NCBI GenBank assembly: GCA_965277075.1
Contig: OZ255707.1
Span: 3,348,001-3,412,000, forward strand
Source of the DNA: Lustribacter sp965277075
GTDB lineage: Bacteria > Vulcanimicrobiota > Vulcanimicrobiia > Vulcanimicrobiales > Vulcanimicrobiaceae
Length of the DNA stretch: 64,000 nt
Reading direction: 5' to 3'
Of this stretch, positions 35,047 to 43,815 are shown in pieces. The notes under the pieces are model-generated. The model saw only the letters and a program-made list of their open reading frames with translations. It had not been told where the DNA came from and made no database searches. The position numbers and the translations under genes are program-made. Each line of letters starts with the position of its first letter. Positions within the stretch are counted from its first letter, which is position 1.

Positions 35047-36470
35047 CCGATCCGCCGTTCCGCGAGCGCTTCGCGCGGGTCGCGGCGTGGATCGACGACT
35101 TTCTTACCGACGCGCGGACGTACCGCGTCTTCTCTCGTGCGCGGCCCGGCGATCTGATCGCGGCGCTGCCCGCCGCGCCGCCGCCCGACGGCGAGTCGTT
35201 TGACGCGATCTTCGCCGATTTCGAAACGCACATCGTTCCCGGGCTTACGCATTGGAACCATCCGCGCTTCTTTGCCTATTTCGCGATCAGTTCGACGCCG
35301 GTCGCCGTGCTGGCGGAAGCGCTTGCCGCGACGCTCGACGTCAACGCGATGCTGTGGCGCACGTCGCCCGCGGCGACGGAGTTGGAAGACGTCACGCTCG
35401 GTTGGCTGCGGCAGATGCTCGGCCTGCCCGACGTATTTCACGGTATCATCTATGACACGGCGTCGATCAGCGGGTTCACAGCGCTGGCCGCCGCGCGTGA
35501 GTCGCTCGGTCTCGACATCCGCGACCGCGGCATGGGCGGCCGCGATCTACCGGCCCTACGTGTGTACGTTACGGACCACACGCACTCGCACGTCGAGAAG
35601 GCGGCGATCGTGCTCGGCGTCGGACGCGAGAACGTCGTGAAGATTCCGGTCGACGATGTCTTTCGAATGCGAGCTGATGCGCTCGCCGCGGCGATCGACG
35701 AAGATGTCGCGCGTGGGCGGCGCCCGATGTGCGTCGTTGCCACGGTTGGAACGACGTCGACGACCTCGAGCGATCCGGTCGAGGCGATCGCGATGATCGC
35801 CCGCGAACGCAACGTATGGCTGCACGTCGATGCATCGTACGCCGGGCCGGCCGCGATCCTCCCCGAATTTCGCTACCTGCTCGATCCGGCGCATGCGGCG
35901 GATTCGATCGTCGTCAACCCGCACAAGTGGCTGTTCATTCCGATCGATCTCTCCGTGCTCTACATCAAAGATATGGAACTCTTGCGGCGCACGTTCAGCC
36001 TCGTCGCCGACTATCTGCTGACGCCGGAGACGAACGTTCGTAACTATATGGACTACGGGCTGCAGCTGGGGCGTCGCTTTCGCGCGCTCAAACTGTGGTT
36101 CGCGATTCGCGCGTACGGGGTGAGCGGATTGCAGGAGCGTCTGCGCGTGCACATTGTGCTCGCACAAGCCTTCGCGTCGTGGGTCGCTGCGGAACCGGAG
36201 TGGGAGATCGCGGCACCGCATCCGCTCTCGGTGGTTTGCTATCGCTATGCTCCGGCGGGTCTCGACGACGAGCGAACCGACGCGCTCAACGACGCGATTC
36301 TCGCAGCGGTGAACGACGACGGCCGTATCATGATCTCGTCGACCAAGCTGCGTGGCCGCACGGTCCTGCGGCTCGCGATCGGCAACGAACGCACGACGCG
36401 CGACGACGTCATCTTGGCGTGGGACATCCTGCGCTCGACCGCAGCGACACTCGCCGCTCCGGCATCGTAG
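35043..36470 (+). CDS. PLP-dependent group II amino-acid decarboxylase (aromatic-L-amino-acid decarboxylase type)
   Basis: A 475-residue cytosolic enzyme of the DDC/TDC/GAD family. The block THWNHPRFFAYF (69-80) is typical of the aromatic-acid branch. THSHVEKAA (180-188) carries the stacking His, HVDASYAG (261-268) holds the PLP-binding Asp, and VVNPHKWLF (290-298) contains the PLP Lys295. Likely substrates are tryptophan, tyrosine, DOPA or phenylalanine, which sequence alone cannot separate. The GTG start lies in the stop of the small upstream gene. Confidence 0.92.
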   Translation: MTDPPFRERFARVAAWIDDFLTDARTYRVFSRARPGDLIAALPAAPPPDGESFDAIFADFETHIVPGLTHWNHPRFFAYFAISSTPVAVLAEALAATLDVNAMLWRTSPAATELEDVTLGWLRQMLGLPDVFHGIIYDTASISGFTALAAARESLGLDIRDRGMGGRDLPALRVYVTDHTHSHVEKAAIVLGVGRENVVKIPVDDVFRMRADALAAAIDEDVARGRRPMCVVATVGTTSTTSSDPVEAIAMIARERNVWLHVDASYAGPAAILPEFRYLLDPAHAADSIVVNPHKWLFIPIDLSVLYIKDMELLRRTFSLVADYLLTPETNVRNYMDYGLQLGRRFRALKLWFAIRAYGVSGLQERLRVHIVLAQAFASWVAAEPEWEIAAPHPLSVVCYRYAPAGLDDERTDALNDAILAAVNDDGRIMISSTKLRGRTVLRLAIGNERTTRDDVILAWDILRSTAATLAAPAS

Positions 36471-36472
36471 CT

Positions 36473-37609
36473 TTGCGCGTCGCCGTCGCCGGTGCCGGGC
36501 CCGCGGGAGCCGCAGCGGCCATCGCGCTCGCGCGCGCCGGCGTCGAGGTTCGGCTCTACGACAAAGCGTCGTGGCCGCGTGAAAAAACGTGCGGCGACGG
36601 ATTGACGCCCTCGAGCGTCGCGCATTACGCGGACCTCGGTATAACGTTGCCGCCCGAACCGTCGATCGCAACCACGGTGATGGTCGGGCCGAGCGGTGCG
36701 CTCGCGCGAGGACGTTGGCCCGCCGGTTTGCCGAACGGCACGTGCCGCGCCCGGCGCGACTCGGATAGCCGTTTGCTCGACGCGGCGATCGCCGCGGGCG
36801 CGACGTTTACACCCGCGACGTCGGTCGATGCGTGGCGCGACGGCCGCGTCACGTTACGCAGTCCGAGCGGCGCGAGGAGCGAACCGGCCGATGCGCTGAT
36901 CGTTGCCGACGGCGCAACCGGTGCGCTTGCGGCGAAGCTCGGTTTCCCCCCGCATCATTCACGGCTCGTTGCGTTACGCGGCTACGCCGACACGCGCGCG
37001 CCGCTCACGGCCGAATATCGCGTGCATTACGACGCGGCGTTCTTGCCCGGCTACGCGTGGTTGTTTCCGGTCGCGCCGCAGCGTGCGAATGTCGGCATAG
37101 CGATTACCGAAGAATGCGCACGTCGCTGCGGCGGCGATCTGCGCGCGGCGCTGCGCGCGTGGCTCGTACGCGACCGTCATGCATCGGCGTTCGTCGCTCC
37201 GGATGCGCCGCTCGACGACGTGCACGGCGGCGTCATTCCGTCGGGACGCGATCGGCGTTACAGCGGTCGCGCGTTTCTCACCGGCGATGCCGCCGGCGTC
37301 GCCGATCCGCTTTCGGCGGAGGGCGTCTCGCAAGCGATCGCAACGGGCTTGAGCGTTGCCGCAGCGCTCGTGCAGAACGCGGACGTCGACACCGCCGGTG
37401 CGGCGTACGAACGCACGCTGCTTCCGTTCGACCGGAACGAGCGCGAGGCACGCCGGATGATGCGCTGGATGCGCGTCGCCGGAGATCCGATCTGTCGGCT
37501 TGCCGCAGTGCGGCGCCCGGTCGCGGACGCGTTGATCGCCACCGGCTATTTTCTCAAACCGGACGGTTCGTGGTTCTACCGCTCGATGTGGTCGGTGTTT
37601 TCGAGGTAG
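36473..37609 (+). CDS. FAD-dependent oxidoreductase, geranylgeranyl-reductase-like
   Basis: A 378-residue flavoprotein. The dinucleotide-binding motif is GAGPAGAAAAIALARAG at the extreme N-terminus, then TCGDGLTP, which matches the geranylgeranyl reductase/digeranylgeranylglycerophospholipid reductase family, and the second FAD motif TGDAAGVADPLSAEGVSQAI. TTG 36473 is the only start that fits; it lies 2 bases after the decarboxylase stop. The role could be isoprenoid-chain saturation or another hydroxylation or reduction; no photosynthesis genes are nearby. The 3' end overlaps the thioesterase by 34 bases. Confidence 0.86.
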   Translation: MRVAVAGAGPAGAAAAIALARAGVEVRLYDKASWPREKTCGDGLTPSSVAHYADLGITLPPEPSIATTVMVGPSGALARGRWPAGLPNGTCRARRDSDSRLLDAAIAAGATFTPATSVDAWRDGRVTLRSPSGARSEPADALIVADGATGALAAKLGFPPHHSRLVALRGYADTRAPLTAEYRVHYDAAFLPGYAWLFPVAPQRANVGIAITEECARRCGGDLRAALRAWLVRDRHASAFVAPDAPLDDVHGGVIPSGRDRRYSGRAFLTGDAAGVADPLSAEGVSQAIATGLSVAAALVQNADVDTAGAAYERTLLPFDRNEREARRMMRWMRVAGDPICRLAAVRRPVADALIATGYFLKPDGSWFYRSMWSVFSR

Positions 37610-38043
37610 CCGGGAAGCGCGCCGACCCGGTCGCGCCACGCCGGCGGGATCACGATCGAGGCCTTCGCTCGATAGTCGTACGCGACGAGGGTTGCCGTGG
37701 AGTGGAACACGACGCATGCATCCGTGAGCGACCACACGACGGTGACGAAATCGAACGACTTCGTTCCCCAGCGCTCGACGGCGCCGCCGATGAGGACGCG
37801 ATCGCGATACGCGACCGGAGCCTCGTAGTGCAAGTCGTGCCGGGCGATGATCACGCTCTGCTCGCCGAAGAAACTGATGCCCATGACGCTTTCGAAGAAG
37901 CGCGAGCGGGCGGTCTCGGCCCAATCCGCGTAGCGCACGTTGTTGACGTGCCGCAGCATGTCGATTTCGCGAAACTCGACCTCGTGCTCGTCGTGAACGA
38001 CGTAGCGTCGGCGGAAGTCGGCCTCGGACGCGATCGATTCCAT
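37576..38043 (-). CDS. hotdog-fold acyl-CoA thioesterase
   Basis: A 155-residue 4HBT-type thioesterase. The active-site helix region is FREIDMLRHVNNVRYADWAE, where the acidic residue and the HVNN pattern match the 4-hydroxybenzoyl-CoA thioesterase/YbgC class. It hydrolyses an acyl-CoA or acyl-ACP that is not identifiable. ATG 38043 gives the normal length. It runs toward the flavoprotein gene and overlaps it, and is divergent from the binding-protein gene at 38111. Confidence 0.86.
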   Translation of the reverse strand: MESIASEADFRRRYVVHDEHEVEFREIDMLRHVNNVRYADWAETARSRFFESVMGISFFGEQSVIIARHDLHYEAPVAYRDRVLIGGAVERWGTKSFDFVTVVWSLTDACVVFHSTATLVAYDYRAKASIVIPPAWRDRVGALPGYLENTDHIER

Positions 38044-38110
38044 GGCGTCCGCTCTACCGCACGAACCGGCATGCAACCTATCGGCGCTGCGTCGCGTTGA
38101 CATCGCAACG

Positions 38111-39076
38111 ATGAAGCGATTTCTTGCCCTCGCGCTTGCGGCGACATTTGTCGGAATAGCTGCTGCGCCCGCACCCGTCGCCGCGCAAACACGCCTCAAA
38201 ATCCGGCTCGCCTACGTGTGCGGCGGCATGAACGCGATGGTCGCGCAACTCGGACTCAACGACGGCGCGTACGAGAAAGCCGGGGTCGACGTGGAGAAGA
38301 CGTGTTTCGCCGCCGGAGCCCCCGCGATTGGGGCTTTGATCGGCGGCAGCGTCGACGTCTTCACGGGTTCGGCCGAACATTCGCTGCGCGCGCAGAGCCG
38401 CGGCATCGATGTGAAGATTTACGGCTGCCTGCAAAACGCGATCGGCTATTCGTTGATCACGAAAGCTGATTCGACGTACAAGACACTCGCCGATCTCAAA
38501 GGGCAGACCGTCGCCGTCACGGCACCGAAGAGCCTCTCCGATACGGGGTTGCGCCGCGGACTCGATGCCGCCGGCATCAACGGTGATCGCGACCTAAGCA
38601 TCATTTCGGCCGGCAGCGGCGCGACGATGCTTGCGGCGCTCGACACCAATCGCGCCGTCGCCGGCATGGTGTCACCGCCCGAATTGCAACGGCTGGTCAG
38701 CTCAAAGAAATATCGCGTGCTCTACGAGCCGCAATTCGAGTATGCCGGTATCGTCGTGATGTCGCGAGCGGAATTTGCATCGGCAAACAGGGCTGCGATG
38801 CAAACGTTCTTCCGCGTGCTGAGCGCCGAAGCGCAGAGTGCGAGGTCGACGCCGGCCGTCGCGTCGGCTGCGATGAGCAAGGAGTTCCCCGACGTCGAGC
38901 CGGCGGTGATGCTGGACGCGGTGAAGGGCCAAGCGAAGTTTATACCGGCCGGCTTCGCGGTGCCGAAAAAGGGCCTACAAGACGTCAACGATATCGAAGT
39001 GCGCGACAAAAGCATCCCGGCCGCGATACCGTTCGCGCAAGTCGTCGACGCGCAGTTCACCGGCAGCGTAAAATAG
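38111..39076 (+). CDS. NMT1/SsuA-type ABC transporter substrate-binding protein
   Basis: A 321-residue periplasmic protein. The signal peptide ends near APVAAQ. The mature part has the two-lobed NMT1/THI5-like fold: RLAYVCGGMNAMVAQLGLND, then the hinge motif LADLKGQTVAV and later VSPPELQRLV. Relatives bind alkanesulfonates, taurine, nitrate or thiamine precursors. No permease or ATPase gene lies on either side, so it is an orphan here. ATG 38111 is chosen over 38042 because it gives a clean signal peptide. Confidence 0.86.
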   Translation: MKRFLALALAATFVGIAAAPAPVAAQTRLKIRLAYVCGGMNAMVAQLGLNDGAYEKAGVDVEKTCFAAGAPAIGALIGGSVDVFTGSAEHSLRAQSRGIDVKIYGCLQNAIGYSLITKADSTYKTLADLKGQTVAVTAPKSLSDTGLRRGLDAAGINGDRDLSIISAGSGATMLAALDTNRAVAGMVSPPELQRLVSSKKYRVLYEPQFEYAGIVVMSRAEFASANRAAMQTFFRVLSAEAQSARSTPAVASAAMSKEFPDVEPAVMLDAVKGQAKFIPAGFAVPKKGLQDVNDIEVRDKSIPAAIPFAQVVDAQFTGSVK

Positions 39077-39083
39077 CGCACGC

Positions 39084-39680
39084 TCAACGCTCCTGCTCGA
39101 GGCAGTGCAGCCGGATCGCCGCGTCGGGGTCGGCGCCGAACGAGCACGTCTGCAGCAACGCCGAAACCGTGCTGGGCGCGGGTGCGGGAACATTCGTGCC
39201 CGGTACGTTTCCCATCAGCCGAAACAGTGCCAACAAACGTAAGTTGTTCGAGTCGTGCGCTCCGATGTTGGCCTGTAGCGAACCATAGGAATTGACGACG
39301 CCGAGGACCGCAGCGATGCTCGAATTGCTCGAGTGCGCGCTCAGCAGTGCGACGGTCGCCGCCGTTCCCGTGACGGAAAGGAAGTACGGCGCGAAGCGGC
39401 CTTCGCCGTACGATGCCGACGGATCGAGCGGAGAGCGCAAGACCTCGCGTCCCGTACAATCGAGAACACGAAAGGCAAGGTCCGCTTCTTCGATTTGGTG
39501 GCCGACGATAATGAAGTTTTGCTGCCGTCCGACAAAACGGGCGAGACGAATTTCGAGGATTCCCGCATCGGTGCTATTGCGGCATTCCTTATCGCCCGTG
39601 AGTGACGTCCACACGATCGATCGCGGTTCGCCGAAATCGTTGAGCGGCGCGGTTTGCGCCGCGATCCGGTCCAGGATCAG
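39084..39680 (-). CDS. unknown protein downstream of glutamine synthetase
   Basis: About 198 residues, no recognised family. After the glnA stop the frame carries GAGGACG followed by possible CTG (39680) or ATT starts; the first conventional start is GTG 39614. Protein-like sequence extends upstream of that GTG (LDRIAAQTAPLNDFGEP), which favours the earlier start. Two Cys lie in KECRNS and DCTGRE. The middle (FVGRQQNFIIVGHQIEEADLA) looks like beta strands, and the end is Ser/Asn/Ala-rich. No signal peptide is seen. Cotranscription with glnA is likely. Confidence 0.5.
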   Translation of the reverse strand: MILDRIAAQTAPLNDFGEPRSIVWTSLTGDKECRNSTDAGILEIRLARFVGRQQNFIIVGHQIEEADLAFRVLDCTGREVLRSPLDPSASYGEGRFAPYFLSVTGTAATVALLSAHSSNSSIAAVLGVVNSYGSLQANIGAHDSNNLRLLALFRLMGNVPGTNVPAPAPSTVSALLQTCSFGADPDAAIRLHCLEQER

Positions 39681-39696
39681 CTGAATCGTCCTCGAC

Positions 39697-41010
39697 TTAA
39701 AACGTGCGCAGGTACGCTTCGATTTCCCAAGGATGGACCGCGAGGCGATACCGCTCGAACTCGGCGAGCTTCGCGTCGCGGAACGCGTGATAGATATGAT
39801 CGCCGAGCGCGCCGCGCATGACGAGATCGCGATCGAGCGCGTCGATTGCTTCGCCGAGCGAATGCGGTAACGTGCGGATCCCATGATCCTTGAGATACTT
39901 CCCTTGCAAATCGTAGGTCGAGCCGGTGAACGGATCGCCCGGCAGCGTGCGCGAGCGAATACCGTCCGCGGCCGCCTCGACGAGCGTAGCGAGGGCCAGA
40001 TACGGATTGCATGCGGAGTCCGGGCTTCGCACTTCGATCACCGGCGGACCGTCGATTGCCGGTGGTACTCGTACCAGGGCGTTCGCGCTGCGATGCGACC
40101 ACACGGTGTAGATCGGAGCGTCCCAGGCCGGCATCAGCCGTTTGTACGAATTAACCGTCGGATTGCAGACGGCGGTGAAGCCCGCGGCATGTTCGAGCAA
40201 CCCCGCGATCGCGTGCAAGCGCACGACTTCATCGACGTCGCCGAGCGCGATGTACACGTGCAATCCGCTGCCGGCCTGCGCCTGAATCGGCTTCGGCATG
40301 AACGTCGCGTGCACGCTATGGCGATAGGCTACTTGTTTGACAGCACCGCGCACCGTGATCAGCCGGTCGGCCGTGCCGAGGACGCTGCCTGCGCTCAAAT
40401 CGAGCTCGTGCTGACCCGCGCCGTGCTCGTGATGCGCGCTCGATACGCCGATGCCCATCGACTCGAGCGCGGCGGCCATCGCCGTGCGTGCGTCGTCACC
40501 GCGATCGGCCGGCGAAAAATCGAAGTACGAGCCGGCGTCGGTGGTGCGCGTCGTCGGTGTACCGTCCGCGTCGCGCGCAAACAGATAGAACTCGACCTCG
40601 AGGCCCATCTTGACATCGCGCAACACGTCGCCGGCGTCGTCGAGCACGCGTTTGAGCGTGCTGCGCGGACAGCCTTCGAATGCGGTACCGTCCGGCATCG
40701 CGATATCGCAGAGCATGCGCGCTTCGACCGCACCGCTCTCGATCGTCCACGGAAGCACGGCGAACGTCGCGGGATCCGGACGCAGCACCATGTCAAGCTC
40801 TTCCTCGCGGATGAACCCGTCGATCGATCCGCCGTCGAACGTCACTTTGCCGTCCATCGCGTGCTCGAGTTCCGAAAACGGAACCGTGATGTTTTTTTCA
40901 ATGCCGGCAATGTCGACGAAGGCCAAACGAATCCAGCGCACGCCGCGCTCGCGCGCGGTTTTCATGACGTCTCGCCGCACCGTTCCGGTGTCCTTAACTG
41001 CCGAGAGCAT
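39697..41010 (-). CDS. glnA: glutamine synthetase type I (alpha-like, not adenylylated)
   Basis: A 437-residue GSI enzyme (glutamate, ammonia and ATP to glutamine). Metal and substrate motifs are MGLEVEFYLF, SAHHEHGAGQHELD, and the ATP/glutamate loop NPTVNSYKRL. WSHRSANALVRVP carries the conserved Arg. The adenylylation loop of the beta subtype is replaced by a different stretch (DLQGKYLKDHGI), so GlnE control is not expected. Paralogous gamma-glutamylamine synthetases share this layout, so a catabolic role is possible given the PucR regulator just upstream. Start ATG 41010 overlaps that regulator; ATG 40965 is an alternative. Confidence 0.87.
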   Translation of the reverse strand: MLSAVKDTGTVRRDVMKTARERGVRWIRLAFVDIAGIEKNITVPFSELEHAMDGKVTFDGGSIDGFIREEELDMVLRPDPATFAVLPWTIESGAVEARMLCDIAMPDGTAFEGCPRSTLKRVLDDAGDVLRDVKMGLEVEFYLFARDADGTPTTRTTDAGSYFDFSPADRGDDARTAMAAALESMGIGVSSAHHEHGAGQHELDLSAGSVLGTADRLITVRGAVKQVAYRHSVHATFMPKPIQAQAGSGLHVYIALGDVDEVVRLHAIAGLLEHAAGFTAVCNPTVNSYKRLMPAWDAPIYTVWSHRSANALVRVPPAIDGPPVIEVRSPDSACNPYLALATLVEAAADGIRSRTLPGDPFTGSTYDLQGKYLKDHGIRTLPHSLGEAIDALDRDLVMRGALGDHIYHAFRDAKLAEFERYRLAVHPWEIEAYLRTF

Positions 41011-42208
41011 CGATAGCGATCGCAGCGCGCAGCGTAAGCTGGTCGTGCGGGCTGTCGAGATCGAGCCGGCCGATCTCGCCGATCTGCCGTAATCGATAGA
41101 AGACCGTGTGCCGGTGTACGTTGAGTTGCGCTGCAGCCACCTTGATGTTTTGTCCCACGTCGAAGAACAGGCGAAGCGTGCGCACCAGCTCCGTCTGATG
41201 TTTGTCGTCGTACGCGCGCAGCGGCTCGAGAACGCGGTCGGCGAACGCCTTCCACTCCTCTTTCGTTCCGCCGCCCCGATGCAGCAACGGGTAGATGCCG
41301 AGATCTTCGTACGGCATCACTTTGCCGCCGCCGAACATGCGTCGCGCAATCGTCGTCGCTTCACGCGCTTCGTCGACCGAACGCGCAACGTGCAACATCT
41401 CGGCATGCCGGCCGACGCCGCCGACCACCTTCACCTCGATGCCCGAACGCAGGATGCCGCGCGGAATCAACGTGGCTGCCGTACGCGCGTTGGACGCGTC
41501 GACGTCGAGCGTCGCGGGAACGAGGAAGAAGAAGCCGCCGCCGCGCTCGATGACGACGACGTCGCCGCCGCGCGTCCCGAGCGTGTCGAGACACACGCGG
41601 CGAATCTCAGCATTTTTTTGCGCCGCGACGTTCTCTTCGAGACCTTCGCCTTCGACCGCGACCGCGACGTAGCCCGACGCGAGCGTGATGCCGCGCGCCT
41701 GCGCGTCTTCGCGCGCTTCGAGCGGATCTTCATACGCGTGCGCGAGGAGGCGATCCCAGAAACCGCGACGCCGTCCGCGTCCGCCGCCGGCATCGCGTGA
41801 GAGTTCGATGGCGATCTGCGCGGTGGTGAGGCGCACGAGGGAACGCCGCTCGGCCGTTCCACCGGCGCGCGGAAAAATCGAGAGCCAACCCAACCGCGAA
41901 CCGCCGGCCCGGATCGGAAAGGCGCGGGCGCGCGCGTCGGCCGGGGGCAGCAACGGAACGCCATCGTCGCCCTCACCGTCGATGGTGGTCGGCAACAGGT
42001 CGCGAACAGAGGGCGGAACCGCGCGATCTTTACTGCCGGCCACACCGAGGTGCTTCCATTCGGCGTCTTCGACCAGGACGGCCGCATCGATACTCGTGGC
42101 GAGATGCGATGCAAGTGCGGGCGCGCCGCCGCCGGTCGCAGCAATGCGCGCCAATGCTTCTGCGTAGGCGAGCAAAGCATCGACACTATCGCGGCGAACT
42201 CGCCGCAC
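40994..42208 (-). CDS. PucR/CdaR-family transcriptional regulator
   Basis: About 404 residues. The C-terminal helix-turn-helix is typical PucR_HTH: LVRTLRLFFDVGQNIKVAAA followed by LNVHRHTVFYRLRQIGEI. The middle contains a GGDEF-like PucR domain (GILRSGIEVKVVGGVGRH), and the N-terminal half may be a GAF-like sensor (HLATSIDAAVLVEDAEW). Family members control purine, amino-acid or carbohydrate catabolism. It overlaps the glutamine synthetase gene, which it probably regulates. GTG 42208 abuts the divergent ATG at 42209. Confidence 0.85.
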   Translation of the reverse strand: MRRVRRDSVDALLAYAEALARIAATGGGAPALASHLATSIDAAVLVEDAEWKHLGVAGSKDRAVPPSVRDLLPTTIDGEGDDGVPLLPPADARARAFPIRAGGSRLGWLSIFPRAGGTAERRSLVRLTTAQIAIELSRDAGGGRGRRRGFWDRLLAHAYEDPLEAREDAQARGITLASGYVAVAVEGEGLEENVAAQKNAEIRRVCLDTLGTRGGDVVVIERGGGFFFLVPATLDVDASNARTAATLIPRGILRSGIEVKVVGGVGRHAEMLHVARSVDEAREATTIARRMFGGGKVMPYEDLGIYPLLHRGGGTKEEWKAFADRVLEPLRAYDDKHQTELVRTLRLFFDVGQNIKVAAAQLNVHRHTVFYRLRQIGEIGRLDLDSPHDQLTLRAAIAIDALGS

Positions 42209-42535
42209 ATGAACGTTCTCGTCGTGCACTTGGCCGTAGGTATCCTCGTTGCCGCGTGCGCAGCCCTGTTGGTTTGGCGCCAATTGGGGCGCCGGATAAC
42301 CCTTTACGTGCTTACGGTTCAGATTTTACTCGGCATTTGGTTGATCGTCGGCGGGATGCGCGCCGGCTCGACGCACTACGCGCTCGCGATCGTCGCGTGG
42401 ATCGGCTACATGGCGGCAAACGGAATCGCGCGCCGTCCGGGCCGTGAACGCGTCGCCCTCGCCATTACAATCGTATCGTCGATCTGCGTGCTGATCGCCG
42501 CGTACCTGGGCGCAAAGGCCGGTAATCTGGGTTAG
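42209..42535 (+). CDS. small four-helix membrane protein, unknown
   Basis: A 108-residue protein made of four hydrophobic helices (starting VVHLAVGILVAACAALLVW) with short basic loops. The family is not recognised. ATG 42209 directly abuts the GTG of the divergent regulator, and its stop overlaps the convergent NRAMP gene. The hydrophobicity pattern and lack of a competing frame argue it is real; function unknown. Confidence 0.68.
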   Translation: MNVLVVHLAVGILVAACAALLVWRQLGRRITLYVLTVQILLGIWLIVGGMRAGSTHYALAIVAWIGYMAANGIARRPGRERVALAITIVSSICVLIAAYLGAKAGNLG

Positions 42536-43809
42536 TGTGCGGCGCCGAATGCGCTGATGACCGATTGCACGACGTACACGATCGCGAGACCGCCGATGAC
42601 CACCGCCGTCGTCCACGCGATGGCGTTGGCGACGCGCCCGTTCGTATGCGTGCCCATCACGCGCTTGCGGTTGATGACGACGAGCATCAGGACGAGTTCG
42701 AGCGGCAAAACAGCGCCTTGCAAGACTTGCGCGTAGAACGTAAATGCAAAGAGGTTGTTCGACGGCAGCAACAACACGAGCCCCGCGCCGAGCACCAAGC
42801 CGCCGGCGAAGAGCGAATAGAAAAATGGCGCTTCATCCCAACGCCGATCGACCGCCGCTTCGAGTCCGAAGGCTTCACAGATGATGAACGCGGTTGCGAG
42901 CGGGAGGACCGTCGCGGTAAAGAGTCCGGCGTTGAGGATGCCGAGACCGAACAGGGTGGCTGCAAAGTTGCCGGCCAACGGTTCGAGCGCACGGGCGAAG
43001 TCGACCGCTTGCGCCGTGTCGATATCGATCGGTGCCCGGTGATTGACGATTGCCGCATGGTGGATTGTGGCCGCATTCGCGATGATCATGAATCCGGCGA
43101 TCACGATGCCGAGAATCGATCCGACGACGATGTCGGCGCGCACGTTGAAAAGATCTTTCGCGCGTGAACCTTTTTCGACGACGGCCGACTGCAAGAAAAA
43201 TTGCATGTACGGCGAGATCGTTGTTCCGATCAAGCCGACGACGGTGACCAGAAAGCCGGCCTGGTGTGAAAACGTCGGAACGAGCGCGCCGCGTGCGACT
43301 GCGCCCCAATCGGGTTTTGCAAGAACGCCGGATACGACGTAGCTGAGGTAGATCAGCGAGAGAACGACGAACGTACGCTCGACGATCTTGTTGCTGAGCC
43401 GCAAGACAAGCAAAAACACGACGACCGTCGCGAGCGGAACGACGATGAAGTGGTTGAGGTGAAAGATTTCTGCCGACGCAGCGATGCCCGCAAATTCCGT
43501 CGCCGTGATTCCGGTATTGATGAAGAACAGCAGCGCCATTGCGATAAACGTCAGCCGGACGCCGAAATTCTCGCGAATTAGACCGGCGAGACCTTGTCCG
43601 GTCACGGCGCCCATCCGCCCGGCCATCTCCTGGACGACGATGAGCGAAACGGTGAGCGGGACGAGCGTCCAGAGCACGATATAGCCGAACTTCGCACCTG
43701 CCGCGGAGTACGTCGCGATACCGCCGACGTCGTTGCCGGCCGAAGCCGTGACAAAGCCGGGCCCGAGCACGGCAAAGAGCGCGATCGCCGCGCGCCAATA
43801 CCGCCGCAT
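42532..43809 (-). CDS. NRAMP-family divalent metal transporter, variant motifs
   Basis: A 425-residue protein with about eleven membrane segments and the LeuT-type NRAMP pattern. The helix-1 region is LGPGFVTASAGNDVGGIATY (15-34), where canonical MntH/DMT1 has Asp-Pro-Gly-Asn. The helix-6 region is GTTISPYMQ (195-203), where the canonical Met-Pro-His is missing. It belongs to a divergent branch; some divergent NRAMPs (NRMTs) carry Mg(II) rather than Mn(II)/Fe(II). It follows the MgtE-like sensor gene by 6 bases, which supports magnesium or manganese handling; the ion is inferred. Confidence 0.87.
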   Translation of the reverse strand: MRRYWRAAIALFAVLGPGFVTASAGNDVGGIATYSAAGAKFGYIVLWTLVPLTVSLIVVQEMAGRMGAVTGQGLAGLIRENFGVRLTFIAMALLFFINTGITATEFAGIAASAEIFHLNHFIVVPLATVVVFLLVLRLSNKIVERTFVVLSLIYLSYVVSGVLAKPDWGAVARGALVPTFSHQAGFLVTVVGLIGTTISPYMQFFLQSAVVEKGSRAKDLFNVRADIVVGSILGIVIAGFMIIANAATIHHAAIVNHRAPIDIDTAQAVDFARALEPLAGNFAATLFGLGILNAGLFTATVLPLATAFIICEAFGLEAAVDRRWDEAPFFYSLFAGGLVLGAGLVLLLPSNNLFAFTFYAQVLQGAVLPLELVLMLVVINRKRVMGTHTNGRVANAIAWTTAVVIGGLAIVYVVQSVISAFGAAH

Positions 43810-43815
43810 CGCTCG

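Noticed and set aside
42191..42206. Perfect palindrome GCGGCGA-AC-TCGCCGC between regulator and membrane-protein starts, considered as a PucR operator
   Set aside because: It falls inside the first codons of the regulator and is explained by its Arg-Arg-Val-Arg-Arg coding; kept only as a weak possibility.
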